Shown: positions 1 through 7,689, counted from the stretch's first letter. The stretch is 64,000 bases of DNA from Aureivirga sp. CE67 (GCF_015767245.1 NZ_JADOTV010000006.1:133368-197367); one strand, 5' to 3'. Notes: generated by a model from the letters alone, not told the origin. Program-made: numbers and translations.

Positions 1-27
1 TATTAAAATGTTGTTTTAATATGCTTT
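1..27 (-). terminator. Hairpin terminator, cut by window edge
   Basis: Right arm TTTTAATATGCTTT (14-27), a 5-base loop and part of the left arm (TATTAAAA, 1-8) are visible; the rest lies off the window. It follows the minus-strand gene ending at 60 and is nearly identical to the hairpin at 638-670, so 1-32 and 644-675 form a direct repeat. Confidence 0.6.
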
Positions 28-59
28 GGTAATATTATATATGAAATAGGTTTATGTTT

Positions 60-500
60 TTATTTCTTGTAATAATATATATCGCCAACATAGACTTTAG
101 TTTGTTTTATTGTGTCTCCATTAATAGTTACAGAAATATATGAGTCACCTAAAAAATCAATATTATCAATGTCATCTCTAGTTGTAGTTTTTGACTTATA
201 GTCAATGTTATGAGGGAATGGCAAAAATGGTATTTCATAATCATGTTCTTTGATGAAAAGTCTTTTAAAAAGTTTATTATCAGAATTGTGATCTCTGTTA
301 AAATCAGTTATAAGTTTTTTAAGTTTTTCTGAGTTTTTTGGAGGGTTTAAAACCAAACATATTTGATTTATTTTTCCGTTATGCATCTCAGTCATATGAT
401 CCAGTACGATTATTTTAGAATTTGATAAACTTTTATAATATATAGTCGTCAATATTCCGATCAGTAAAAGGGTAGATATGATTATTATTTTCTTTTTCAT
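60..500 (-). CDS. Small membrane-anchored hypothetical protein
   Basis: I do not recognise this 146-residue protein. It opens with a basic start and one hydrophobic segment (about residues 4-22, MKKKIIIISTLLLIGILTTI), which reads as a signal anchor or uncleaved signal peptide. No lipobox cysteine follows. The rest is a small charged domain with no motif I can name. It lies downstream of the HerA/DUF4297 operon on the same strand but is separated from it by 219 bp containing a terminator-like hairpin, so it is probably transcribed apart. Its 3' side carries a near copy of that same hairpin. A link to the defence operon is possible by position only. Confidence 0.65.
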   Translation of the reverse strand: MKKKIIIISTLLLIGILTTIYYKSLSNSKIIVLDHMTEMHNGKINQICLVLNPPKNSEKLKKLITDFNRDHNSDNKLFKRLFIKEHDYEIPFLPFPHNIDYKSKTTTRDDIDNIDFLGDSYISVTINGDTIKQTKVYVGDIYYYKK

Positions 501-637
501 ATTATGATGTGATTTAATATGTCTATTACAGAATTCCTATTGTTTTTATAATATCTATAACCATAAAATTTCTTCGATAATTTAGTTTTCACAACAGCAG
601 ATTTTCAAATGTAAATGAACTCTTAGAAATAAACAAA

Positions 638-670
638 AAAGCATATTAAAATATTGTTTTAATATGCTTT
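638..670 (-). terminator. Intrinsic terminator of the HerA operon
   Basis: Perfect 14-bp stem, AAAGCATATTAAAA (638-651) with TTTTAATATGCTTT (657-670), 5-base loop. On the minus strand it is followed by a T run (632-640 read in reverse). It sits 50 bp past the end of the HerA gene. Confidence 0.8.
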
Positions 671-719
671 GGTAAAATTTGGTATTAATCTTCTTATTTT
701 TTTGTGATGAATTCGTTCT

Positions 720-2492
720 TTAATTTTTCCATGAGTTTGTTATTTTTTGAAAATCAACATTTTCAAGCCATTCTTTTTTCCATTTTTCTAAATAGGGGAT
801 GTCATTTGAAGAAGGTTCATTTTTACATCTATCAATAAGTATAATAGATGGCATAACTGTCGCTTCACCAATTAATAATGCTTCACCTGATTGCAAAGAA
901 GGTAGAATATCAGTGACCGATCCTAAAGAGTCAGGAAGAAGTCTTTTTACATAATTTTGATCATCTGGATTTGTCAATCTCATTGCTATATAGTTATTGC
1001 ATTGTGAAAAAATGGTCTCTGAAAGTTCAGAAGGTCGTTGACTTATTATTGCTAATGATATTCCATATTTTCTGCCTTCTTTTGCAATTCGTTCGATTGA
1101 AAATTTTGAAGATTTAAAACGAGCTAGGTCACTTTTTGGCACATACTTATGTGCTTCTTCATATACCAAAAGTAAAGGCATGTCATTGTCTCCAACTTGC
1201 TTTTTATAATAATATGAGTAATCAAATAACAAACGAGATATTAACGAAACAGTAATACTGAGAACTTCAAAAGGTACACCGCTTAAATCTACAATGGTAA
1301 TATTTGATTTAGCATTTTTTCTATTTTCATTATCATAGCCATAACCCAAGAATTGTCTTAAAGTTTCTTCAAAACTTATTTTTTTACTTTTATCTCCAAA
1401 TAGAAATTGTCTCAATCTTTGAGAGTTGACTTTTGTGTTTAATCTAGATATAAATTTATCTATTGACCCATCACTAAAAGCTCCTTTTGAAATTCCATGA
1501 CCAGCAGCTGCACTTGCTCTTCTTGGAGAAGAAAATTCGTAAACTTTTTTAAAGTAATGTTGATATTTTTCTGAATCGGATTGAAATATTTTATTTTCAT
1601 CTGAAAATTGAATATTTAATTCGTTCTCAATATGCCTTGTTTCTTTTCTTAAATTCTGAAGACAATTCAATATTTCATCGATATCAAATTTAAGAGGACT
1701 ATCAAAGAAAATTTTTGATTCAGATGGGTTTTTATATATTTTATTTTCAGTAATAAGCGTACGTAATAATGATGATTGATTGTAATTATTATTATCACCT
1801 GATTCTAAGAATAACTCCTCTAACTCATCCCCATTAAGTAACCAATATGGAAGTATTAGGTCATTAATATTTATATAATTTGATTCTGGAAAAGCAGAAT
1901 TGTATTCCGAATGGATGTCAAATATTATGATGTGAGAATTATTTAATCCTTTAAAATCAGAATTTTTTTCTAGTGTAGCATTTTGTAGCACTTTTGCAGT
2001 AGTATGTGATTTGCCAGAACCTGTAGAACCAACAATTGCAAAATGTTTATTAAAAAATTTATTCCCATTAACTGGTACATCAATTCTATCTTTTGATGAA
2101 TGTGAAAGTTGAGCAAAACAAAATCGTTCATAACTACTGTCCTTATTTCCGCTTGAATAAATAGCTTGAATATCTTCTTTAGAAGCTGTAGTAGCTTCTT
2201 TAGGAGGTAAAGCTATCGAATCTCCACCTCGTCTAAAAGCACCATCTTCAATAGTTCCTAAAGGATTGGCTTCAATTATGTATTTTCTTTCTCCATTTTC
2301 TGTAACTTCAATAAGAAAACTTTCAATAATTGCTATTAACTTTATGTCTGAACTTTCATTATCTGCTATTTGAATATATGAACCTACTTTTAGTTGTTCA
2401 GCACCTTTAAAAGCGTTGAGGTCATCTATTTTAATCTTAACTTTATTGGGAAGAACCGCTATTACTTCACCGTTTACTTTTTGTTCTGCCAT
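720..2492 (-). CDS. HerA-like DNA translocase ATPase (antiphage HerA partner)
   Basis: This is a HerA/FtsK-type ATPase (DUF87 family) of 590 residues. HerA proteins form hexameric rings that pump double-stranded DNA. Residues about 5-80 look like the HAS-barrel domain. The Walker A motif GSTGSGKS is at 155-162. Walker B with the catalytic acid pair is at 440-448 (LLLVYEEAH), and a sensor-like SQRPSE at 484-489 is followed by RLTNPDDQ. The start codon shares one base (TAATG) with the stop of the upstream nuclease-like gene, so the two are translationally coupled. No NurA nuclease is nearby, and bacterial HerA genes paired with DUF4297 or SIR2 proteins are known phage-defence systems. I therefore read this as a defence HerA, not a repair enzyme. 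Confidence 0.9.
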   Translation of the reverse strand: MAEQKVNGEVIAVLPNKVKIKIDDLNAFKGAEQLKVGSYIQIADNESSDIKLIAIIESFLIEVTENGERKYIIEANPLGTIEDGAFRRGGDSIALPPKEATTASKEDIQAIYSSGNKDSSYERFCFAQLSHSSKDRIDVPVNGNKFFNKHFAIVGSTGSGKSHTTAKVLQNATLEKNSDFKGLNNSHIIIFDIHSEYNSAFPESNYININDLILPYWLLNGDELEELFLESGDNNNYNQSSLLRTLITENKIYKNPSESKIFFDSPLKFDIDEILNCLQNLRKETRHIENELNIQFSDENKIFQSDSEKYQHYFKKVYEFSSPRRASAAAGHGISKGAFSDGSIDKFISRLNTKVNSQRLRQFLFGDKSKKISFEETLRQFLGYGYDNENRKNAKSNITIVDLSGVPFEVLSITVSLISRLLFDYSYYYKKQVGDNDMPLLLVYEEAHKYVPKSDLARFKSSKFSIERIAKEGRKYGISLAIISQRPSELSETIFSQCNNYIAMRLTNPDDQNYVKRLLPDSLGSVTDILPSLQSGEALLIGEATVMPSIILIDRCKNEPSSNDIPYLEKWKKEWLENVDFQKITNSWKN

Positions 2493-3667
2493 TAAATTAT
2501 GTTTTTAATTTCATCAACTTTTCCTACTTGAAACTGTATATGTTTTTGAGTAAATGAAATGTTTAAAGGTTTCTCTAAATAAAACTGATATATTTCACCA
2601 GTTCTATCAAGTTGATCTATGGTTTGGTTTAATTCTGATAGGTTATTAATGAATTTGAAAAAGAGTTTATTTTCATAAGTTGGCCTTAATTTGATACTTG
2701 TAACATTGAACGAGGCGTTTAAAAAATCGTATCCATCACATATATTATATCCATCTTTTTGTAATTCTATCTTTAATTTAATAAGCTTTTGAGGTTCTAT
2801 TCCATGAAAAAAAATATATGGTACAAATCTATCTGGTGAAGGGATAGTTTTAGTTTTGTTTTTGCTCCATTTTCCTTTTAGTGTAAGTACTAATTCTTTT
2901 AATGTTGATGTATCCGTTTGATTATTTACCTCTATAATAAAAAATCTCTCATGTGGCTCTTTATTTAATTGACTTTTAAAGAAATTTTTATGAAGTAGTT
3001 TAATTCTTTTCTCAGCAGTTAATTCATCATTAAATACAGATTTAAAGACTATTTTTTTTCCTTCAGAAATGAGTTTATCTAATTGTTCTTTAGAGCAAGT
3101 TCTTAAATTTTTATTTGAAGGTTCATTTTTTGTTACAATATCAAGTAGGTGACTAGAAATTATTGAATAATACAATTCTGCTTCTTCAATTGATTTTGAA
3201 TATAGTGTTTTTATTTTTTCTATTACCTCGTCATATTGAGTAACAAAGTCATGGGCATGTATTAAAGTAAAGTTTTGGATAAATGATGTTTTTTCTGAAT
3301 TATTATAATTAACAGATTCTTTACCTATTAACGAGTCTAAATCCAAAATAGAAAGTGTTTTTTTCGCATAAGGGACACCTTTTAAATAAATATATAGAAT
3401 GAATTTTTTAGACTTATCAACCTTATGCTGATTTAATAGTTGTAGTAAAGGTTTCTTAATTTTTTGTTTCTGTTGAGAAGCTGAGTAGTCTGTATTATGA
3501 TATTTGACTTGTACAAAGTAATTGTCAAATTCATAATCTTGAAGCTGTTCAATTCGAACAGATTTTGATGAATTATTAAATATTTCAATTAAAGTGCGGT
3601 CAAATTGATACTTAAACCCTTTTATAGCTATATAACCTCCGTCCATTTCTAATTTTTTTTTAGTCAT
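2492..3667 (-). CDS. DUF4297-type nuclease-like partner of HerA
   Basis: The 391-residue protein has the N-terminal signature of the DUF4297/Cap4 nuclease group (PD-(D/E)XK fold): GG at 10-11, Q21 in KYQ, IEQ at 39-41, then acidic residues and FVQVK at 51-55, where Q53 and K55 would be the active-site Q/ExK pair. The remaining ~300 residues are lysine-rich and unrecognised, and probably mediate assembly with HerA. It is the first gene of a two-gene operon; its stop overlaps the HerA start by one base. In described HerA-DUF4297 systems the nuclease and the HerA ring form one complex that degrades DNA on phage infection. That function is inferred here. The assignment rests on a short motif and on the neighbour. 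Confidence 0.75.
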   Translation of the reverse strand: MTKKKLEMDGGYIAIKGFKYQFDRTLIEIFNNSSKSVRIEQLQDYEFDNYFVQVKYHNTDYSASQQKQKIKKPLLQLLNQHKVDKSKKFILYIYLKGVPYAKKTLSILDLDSLIGKESVNYNNSEKTSFIQNFTLIHAHDFVTQYDEVIEKIKTLYSKSIEEAELYYSIISSHLLDIVTKNEPSNKNLRTCSKEQLDKLISEGKKIVFKSVFNDELTAEKRIKLLHKNFFKSQLNKEPHERFFIIEVNNQTDTSTLKELVLTLKGKWSKNKTKTIPSPDRFVPYIFFHGIEPQKLIKLKIELQKDGYNICDGYDFLNASFNVTSIKLRPTYENKLFFKFINNLSELNQTIDQLDRTGEIYQFYLEKPLNISFTQKHIQFQVGKVDEIKNII

Positions 3668-3742
3668 AAAAAGAAGCTTTTATGATATTTAATATGTTTG
3701 AATTATTATGTTAATACTTTAAATGTAGTAGTATGATATTCA

Positions 3743-3750
3743 CAAATATA
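3743..3750 (-). promoter_or_regulatory. Promoter -7 box for HerA operon
   Basis: On the minus strand this reads TATATTTG, an exact match to the Bacteroidota -7 consensus TAnnTTTG. It would give a leader of about 70 nt before the start at 3667. I see no convincing -33 TTG. Confidence 0.5.
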
Positions 3751-3837
3751 TGTTCTTTTTATTAAAGATTAAAGTGATTTTTAACATTTTAAAACATAAA
3801 GATTTAAATGTTTTTAAAATAAACGTTTTGTAATCAA

Positions 3838-4026
3838 GAAAAACACATTTGCAAAAAGGAAAAACGAAAATGTAACGAAGAAAAACGCATTTGTAGAGAG
3901 GAAAAACGCAAATGTAATGGGGAAAAACGTAATTGTAGAGGGGAAAAACGCAAATGTAACGTGGAAAAACGTAATTGCAGAGGAGAAAAACGCAAATGTA
4001 ATGAGGAAAAATGCATTTGCATTCTA
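3838..4026. repeat. Nine-unit 21-bp tandem repeat array
   Basis: GAAAAACG-type cores begin at 3838, 3859, 3880, 3901, 3922, 3943, 3964, 3985 and 4006, an exact 21-bp period. Units alternate between two forms, one with CATTTG or AATTG and one with CAAATG, so a 42-bp higher-order period exists and neighbours are partly inverted (CATTTG pairs with CAAATG). Long open frames across it exist only because 21 is a multiple of three; I do not regard them as genes. The array sits between the promoters of the HerA operon and mnmE. Otherwise the 3668-4108 gap holds only those two promoters. Confidence 0.9.
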
Positions 4027-4084
4027 TCAAAACAGAAATGTGATCACTCCATTCTATTAACACCCATTTAAAATCAAAGTTTCG

Positions 4085-4092
4085 TATCTTTG
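4085..4092 (+). promoter_or_regulatory. Promoter -7 box for mnmE
   Basis: TATCTTTG matches TAnnTTTG exactly. Transcription would start near 4098, leaving a leader of about 11 nt before the ATG at 4109. Confidence 0.6.
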
Positions 4093-4108
4093 CCAAAAAT
4101 AATTTAGG

Positions 4109-5509
4109 ATGATTAAAAATGATTCCATAATTGCTTTAGCAACTCCTTCTGGAGTAGGAGCAATTGCAGTTATCAGAATTTCGGGTAAGGATGCTATAGA
4201 GATTTGTAACAAGCAGTTTCAATCTATAAAAAATAAGAATAAAGACTTAACAGAAGCGAAATCACACACGCTTCATTTTGGAAATATAGTCGATGGAGAT
4301 AGAATCATCGATGAGGTTTTGGTTTCTCTATTCAAAGGACCAAATTCCTACACAGGAGAAAATACAGTAGAGATTTCTTGTCACGGTTCTGTATATATCC
4401 AACAAGAAATTATCCAGCTTTTCTTAAAGCATGGTTGTCGTATGGCAGATCCAGGAGAATTTACACTAAGAGCTTTCTTAAACGGAAAGTTAGACCTTTC
4501 GCAAGCAGAAGCCGTAGCAGATTTGATTGCTTCTAATTCGGCAGCATCGCACCAAGTAGCAATGCAACAAATGCGTGGAGGATTCTCTTCTGAAATCAAA
4601 CAATTAAGACAAGAATTATTAAACTTTGCTTCTTTAATCGAGTTAGAATTAGATTTCAGCGAAGAAGATGTAGAGTTTGCAGACAGAACAGAGTTTAGAG
4701 AATTAGTAGACAAGATTCGTTATGCTTTAAAACGCCTAATCGATTCTTTCTCTCTAGGAAATGTATTGAAAAACGGAATTCCAGTAGCAATTGTTGGAGC
4801 GCCAAATGTTGGAAAATCTACTTTACTAAACACACTTTTAAACGAAGAAAGAGCAATTGTATCGAATATTGCAGGAACAACGCGTGATGTAATCGAAGAT
4901 GAGATGAACATCAACGGAGTTGCTTTCCGTTTTATTGATACTGCCGGAATTCGTGATACAGAAGATGTGGTAGAAAGCATCGGAATCCAGAAGACTTTCG
5001 AAAAAATAGAACAAGCGCAAGTAGTTTTATATCTTTTTGATTCGAACAACGCACTACATAGCGACGAAAGAACAAAAGAAATCCAAGACGAGATTCAAAA
5101 GATTCATGATCAGTTCCCGAATAAGAAATGTATCGTGATTGCAAATAAAATTGATTTAGTTTCTGAAGAAGAAATCAGAGAAAAATTCAATTTTGAGCAT
5201 TTAGTTTTACTTTCTGCAAAAACACAACAAGGAGTGGAGCGTTTGACAGATTTATTATTAGAAATGGCAAACACAGGAGCACTTTCTAACAATGAAACAA
5301 TCGTTACAAACTCGCGTCACTTCGAGGCTTTATCAAACGCATTAGAAGAAATGAATAATGTACAGTTTGGTTTAGATTCTGAGTTAAGTGGAGATCTTTT
5401 AGCAATCGATATTCGTCAAGCACTGTACTATTTAGGAGAAATCACAGGAGAAATCACAAATGATGATTTATTAGGAAATATCTTTGCGAATTTCTGTATT
5501 GGAAAGTAA
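4109..5509 (+). CDS. mnmE: tRNA modification GTPase MnmE
   Basis: MnmE (TrmE) works with MnmG to place the carboxymethylaminomethyl group on wobble uridine 34 of certain tRNAs. The 466 residues match the usual length. The N-terminal tetrahydrofolate-binding domain starts IALATPSGVGAIAVIRISG. The G domain has a P-loop GAPNVGKST near residues 230-238, the DTAG switch II motif and NKID. The C-terminus is CIGK, the conserved catalytic cysteine tail. It stands alone between repeats, with its own promoter and a hairpin terminator at 5604-5634. No oddities seen in the reading frame. Confidence 0.98.
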   Translation: MIKNDSIIALATPSGVGAIAVIRISGKDAIEICNKQFQSIKNKNKDLTEAKSHTLHFGNIVDGDRIIDEVLVSLFKGPNSYTGENTVEISCHGSVYIQQEIIQLFLKHGCRMADPGEFTLRAFLNGKLDLSQAEAVADLIASNSAASHQVAMQQMRGGFSSEIKQLRQELLNFASLIELELDFSEEDVEFADRTEFRELVDKIRYALKRLIDSFSLGNVLKNGIPVAIVGAPNVGKSTLLNTLLNEERAIVSNIAGTTRDVIEDEMNINGVAFRFIDTAGIRDTEDVVESIGIQKTFEKIEQAQVVLYLFDSNNALHSDERTKEIQDEIQKIHDQFPNKKCIVIANKIDLVSEEEIREKFNFEHLVLLSAKTQQGVERLTDLLLEMANTGALSNNETIVTNSRHFEALSNALEEMNNVQFGLDSELSGDLLAIDIRQALYYLGEITGEITNDDLLGNIFANFCIGK

Positions 5510-5550
5510 GCTTCGGCTACGCTCAGCTACCGATTTTTATAAAAAGATAA

Positions 5551-5582
5551 ATTCCCCTCTTGAGAGGGGCTAGGGGTGTGTT
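5551..5582 (+). repeat. Dispersed GC-rich repeat, copy 1
   Basis: About 32 bp built on CCCCTCTTGAGAGGGG (7-bp stem, 2-base gap) followed by CTAGGGGTGTGTT. Much richer in GC than its surroundings. Other copies are at 5704-5736 and, inverted, at 14962-14996. A second GC-rich fragment (GCTTCGGCTACGCTCAGC, 5511-5528) lies just upstream. Confidence 0.85.
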
Positions 5583-5603
5583 AACCTCCTAAACATATAA
5601 AAT

Positions 5604-5634
5604 AAAAAAGCTCTTCAAGTGAAGAGCTTTTTTT
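5604..5634 (+). terminator. Intrinsic terminator after mnmE
   Basis: Stem AAGCTCTTC / GAAGAGCTT with an AAGT loop, flanked by an A run and a T run, so it can act on both strands. Confidence 0.85.
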
Positions 5635-5662
5635 ATGTTTTAACTATTGTATTTAATAAACT

Positions 5663-5777
5663 TTATCACGTTTGATTTCATTTAAATTATATAGAATTTC
5701 AAGTTCCCCTCTTGAGAGGGGTTAGGGGTGTGTTTTAAAATAATTAAAACTCTCTCATAAGATTTTAAACGTGATAA
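5663..5777. other. 11-bp inverted repeat enclosing a dispersed repeat
   Basis: TTATCACGTTT (5663-5673) is perfectly complementary to AAACGTGATAA (5767-5777), 93 bp apart. Copy 2 of the dispersed GC-rich repeat lies in the loop. The arms look like a terminator of the lipoprotein gene ending at 5797 that was split by an insertion; this is an inference. Confidence 0.5.
5704..5736 (+). repeat. Dispersed GC-rich repeat, copy 2
   Basis: Same core CCCCTCTTGAGAGGGG, followed by TTAGGGGTGTGTTTT. Differs from copy 1 at one base after the core. Confidence 0.85.
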
Positions 5778-5796
5778 TGTCTATGATTTTTAATTA

Positions 5797-6723
5797 TTAG
5801 TAATAAATATATTCAATAGTAGTAGTTTCTGTAGGACTTCCATTTTCATAAGTTTTGGTAACCGTACACTCTGTAGGATAATCATCCGAATTATAAGTGT
5901 ATTCGTAATCCGTAGTTTCCACCACTTGATTAATTGCATTTTTCATAAGAGTTTGCAAGTTATTGTTTGTAGAAGTGCGAAAGAAAATGGTATTTTTTAA
6001 AGCTTCAGGCTGAATTGCTTGAGATGGACTTTTCTTAGTGTCATACGAATATGTATTATAATTTGTACCTCCTCCAACTAAATGTTTAAACTGTATAAGG
6101 TTTCCAGAAGCATCATAATCAAAATCATATTGGTAAGTCATAGTTACAACATTATCACAAGAATTTAAAGTCTCGCTATAATTGTCTTCATAAAGAGAAT
6201 GGATGTTTTTATATCCATTTCCATCAAATTCGTATTCATCCTTTTTTAATACAGTAATTTGCTCTGCATTATTAAATGTTAATTCAGCACAAGTCTCAAC
6301 GATTTGCTCACCTTCATAAGTAATATACTCAACAGAATTCACATTTGGTCCAGACGGACTTTCGTAAGTATCGATAATTTTTACTAGTTTTCCTTCTTCG
6401 TACTCATATTCATACGTAGATTTTTCTAATAAAACTCCATCTTCATTTGTTGTGCTAGTGAATTTTGATACAAATCCTTCTGCATTGTATTCAAATTCAT
6501 CTAAATTTTTAACGAAGTTGTTCGCATCATAATGAATAATACCCTTGATTTTTAGATCCCCAGTTTCGTTGTCTGGATCATCTGGATCATCCGTATTATC
6601 AGGATCATCTGTGTTGTCAGGGTTTTCTGTTTCGTCGTTGTTTTCAGGTAAAAGATTGCTATCATCGCTAGTACATGAAAATAATGTAAAAAAAGTGGCA
6701 AGGATTAGTAAAGTTTTTTTCAT
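5797..6723 (-). CDS. Asp-rich lipoprotein with YD-repeat-like body
   Basis: A 308-residue SPII lipoprotein: MKKTLLILATFFTLFSC places the lipidated cysteine at residue 17. A flexible acidic linker of repeated DNTDDPD units (about 25-57) follows. The body has repeated short strands such as YEYEEGKLVKI and YDASGNLIQFKH, the look of RHS/YD-repeat beta-rich proteins in Bacteroidota. It ends in TTTIEYIYY, much like the lipoprotein at 39298-40080, which is a likely paralogue. The role is unknown; the architecture suggests a surface or periplasmic lipoprotein. It is a lone gene facing away from the retron. Confidence 0.85.
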   Translation of the reverse strand: MKKTLLILATFFTLFSCTSDDSNLLPENNDETENPDNTDDPDNTDDPDDPDNETGDLKIKGIIHYDANNFVKNLDEFEYNAEGFVSKFTSTTNEDGVLLEKSTYEYEYEEGKLVKIIDTYESPSGPNVNSVEYITYEGEQIVETCAELTFNNAEQITVLKKDEYEFDGNGYKNIHSLYEDNYSETLNSCDNVVTMTYQYDFDYDASGNLIQFKHLVGGGTNYNTYSYDTKKSPSQAIQPEALKNTIFFRTSTNNNLQTLMKNAINQVVETTDYEYTYNSDDYPTECTVTKTYENGSPTETTTIEYIYY

Positions 6724-7032
6724 CTTTTTATTTAGAGTTGAATTTTCAGCGAAGGTATTAAAATAATGTAATAATTAAATGTTAGAATTAGTAATAAATG
6801 ATTTTATTTATGTTAAAAAATGTTAAATGTTTCTATTTACAACTTGTTCTTAACTTGTGATAGTTTAAAAATGATAGATGTTTATTTTAGAGGGTTTTAG
6901 TTTTTTATTTTAAGTCTTTTATAGGTTGTTTATTGTAATATGTATTACTGTATTTAAGTTAATATTTATGGTATATGTATTTATTTAAGACAAAAAAATA
7001 GAAAAACTGCTTTTTTATATTAAAAAAACACG
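6724..7032. other. Intergenic region without recognised content
   Basis: AT-rich spacer between the lipoprotein gene and the retron RNA promoter. The lipoprotein promoter must lie here, but I see no exact -7 match. No credible open frame. Confidence 0.5.
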
Positions 7033-7040
7033 TATATTTG
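7033..7040 (+). promoter_or_regulatory. Promoter -7 box for the retron RNA
   Basis: TATATTTG, an exact TAnnTTTG match. Transcription would begin at about 7046-7047, just before the a1 arm of the RNA. The -33 region is only a T run (7011-7016). Confidence 0.6.
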
Positions 7041-7049
7041 TCATGAGAG

Positions 7050-7278
7050 ATTTTGTTAGCATAACTGCTGTGGTGTTTCGCCATGGTTGAAGTAAAGTTC
7101 TTATTACATCACTACACGTCAATGACATTCAGCGTGCCTCTTAGGTACTATGGGGTACTATTATACCTTGTAATGCTGAGATTCATTGACATTCCTTAAG
7201 GTATAATAGTACCCCATAGTACCCCCGTCACGCCTACAGTGATTGAAGGTAGTACTAGGAAAGATTTTGTAACAAAAT
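7050..7278 (+). ncRNA. Retron msr-msd RNA
   Basis: The region shows the full layout of a retron RNA. The a1 arm ATTTTGTTA (7050-7058) pairs perfectly with a2 TAACAAAAT (7270-7278). Directly after a1 comes GC, giving the TTAGC context of the branching guanosine in known retrons, so G7059 is the predicted priming G. The msr hairpin CTGTGGTG-TTT-CGCCATGG (7068-7086) has a TTT loop followed by CG, resembling the TGTTTCGG loop of retron Ec86. The msd is a long hairpin: stems 7119-7123/7242-7246, 7132-7136/7229-7233 and a perfect 26-bp stem 7144-7169/7198-7223 with a 28-base loop. Reverse transcription should start just before a2 (about 7269) and run back to about 7107. It has its own promoter and terminator. 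The retron RT that would use it is at 12500-13894. Confidence 0.85.
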
Positions 7279-7290
7279 TATAATATATAG

Positions 7291-7322
7291 AAATGCGATA
7301 CTTTTAGTGTCGCATTTTTTTT
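7291..7322 (+). terminator. Intrinsic terminator of the retron RNA
   Basis: Hairpin AAATGCGATAC / GTGTCGCATTT with a short TTTTA loop and a run of T, 13 bases past the a2 arm. It implies that the RNA is a transcript separate from the protein operon starting at 7849. Confidence 0.75.
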
Positions 7323-7496
7323 ACCGTTTTATGAATTTTCACTTTCATTCCTTGGAGAGTCACACTACTACAGATTCTGACAAATGAAAATTGTGTAAGA
7401 AAACACATTCGTTCTTAGATTGTTTTTTGAAAATTAAGTTTAATACTGTTTTAAGTTCTTTTTTAATATTAGAGTTTTATTTAAATCAAGTAAATA

Positions 7497-7572
7497 TCGC
7501 TGGCGCGAGTTTATAACTTGTGATTGTATAAATACTAAAACAATGGGCACACTTTACAAAAGTGCGCTAGGT
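7497..7572. repeat. REP-like GC-rich palindromic elements
   Basis: Two small imperfect palindromes: GCGCGAGTTTATAACTTGTG near 7503-7522, and GGGCACACTTTACAAAAGTG, continuing into CGC, near 7545-7567. They stand out from the AT-rich surroundings and resemble the extragenic palindromes linked to REP-type transposases in Bacteroidota. No transposase gene is in the window. Assignment is by appearance only. Confidence 0.4.
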
Positions 7573-7689
7573 TTTGAATTAAAAAATTAAAATCTGACAT
7601 TTCTTTTCTCATGAAGGGAATTTGATATTTTAAAACTAGACTTAGATAAATTTCTTTTAAACGATAATTTTCAAAAAAAAAGATGCATT

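Noticed and set aside
720-2492. HerA gene considered as part of the HerA-NurA repair pair
   Set aside because: No NurA-like gene is adjacent; the coupled partner has the DUF4297-type motif.
3838-4026. Tandem array considered as a CRISPR
   Set aside because: The period is only 21 bp with no distinct spacers; CRISPR repeats are longer and separated by unique spacers, and no cas gene is nearby.
3740-4096. A 118-residue and a 62-residue minus-strand reading frame over the repeat array
   Set aside because: They exist only because the repeat unit is 21 bp, a multiple of three. The products are cyclic runs of Phe, Cys, Tyr and His with no domain look, and the frames sit across two promoters.
6545-6766. 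73-residue plus-strand frame rich in Ser and Gly
   Set aside because: It is the antisense of the Asp-rich linker of the lipoprotein at 5797-6723; composition is a shadow of that repeat.
7107-7247. Long hairpin at first considered as 6S RNA or a mobile element end
   Set aside because: The closing a1/a2 pair, TTAGC branching context, TTT-loop msr hairpin and the retron RT downstream explain it better as an msd.
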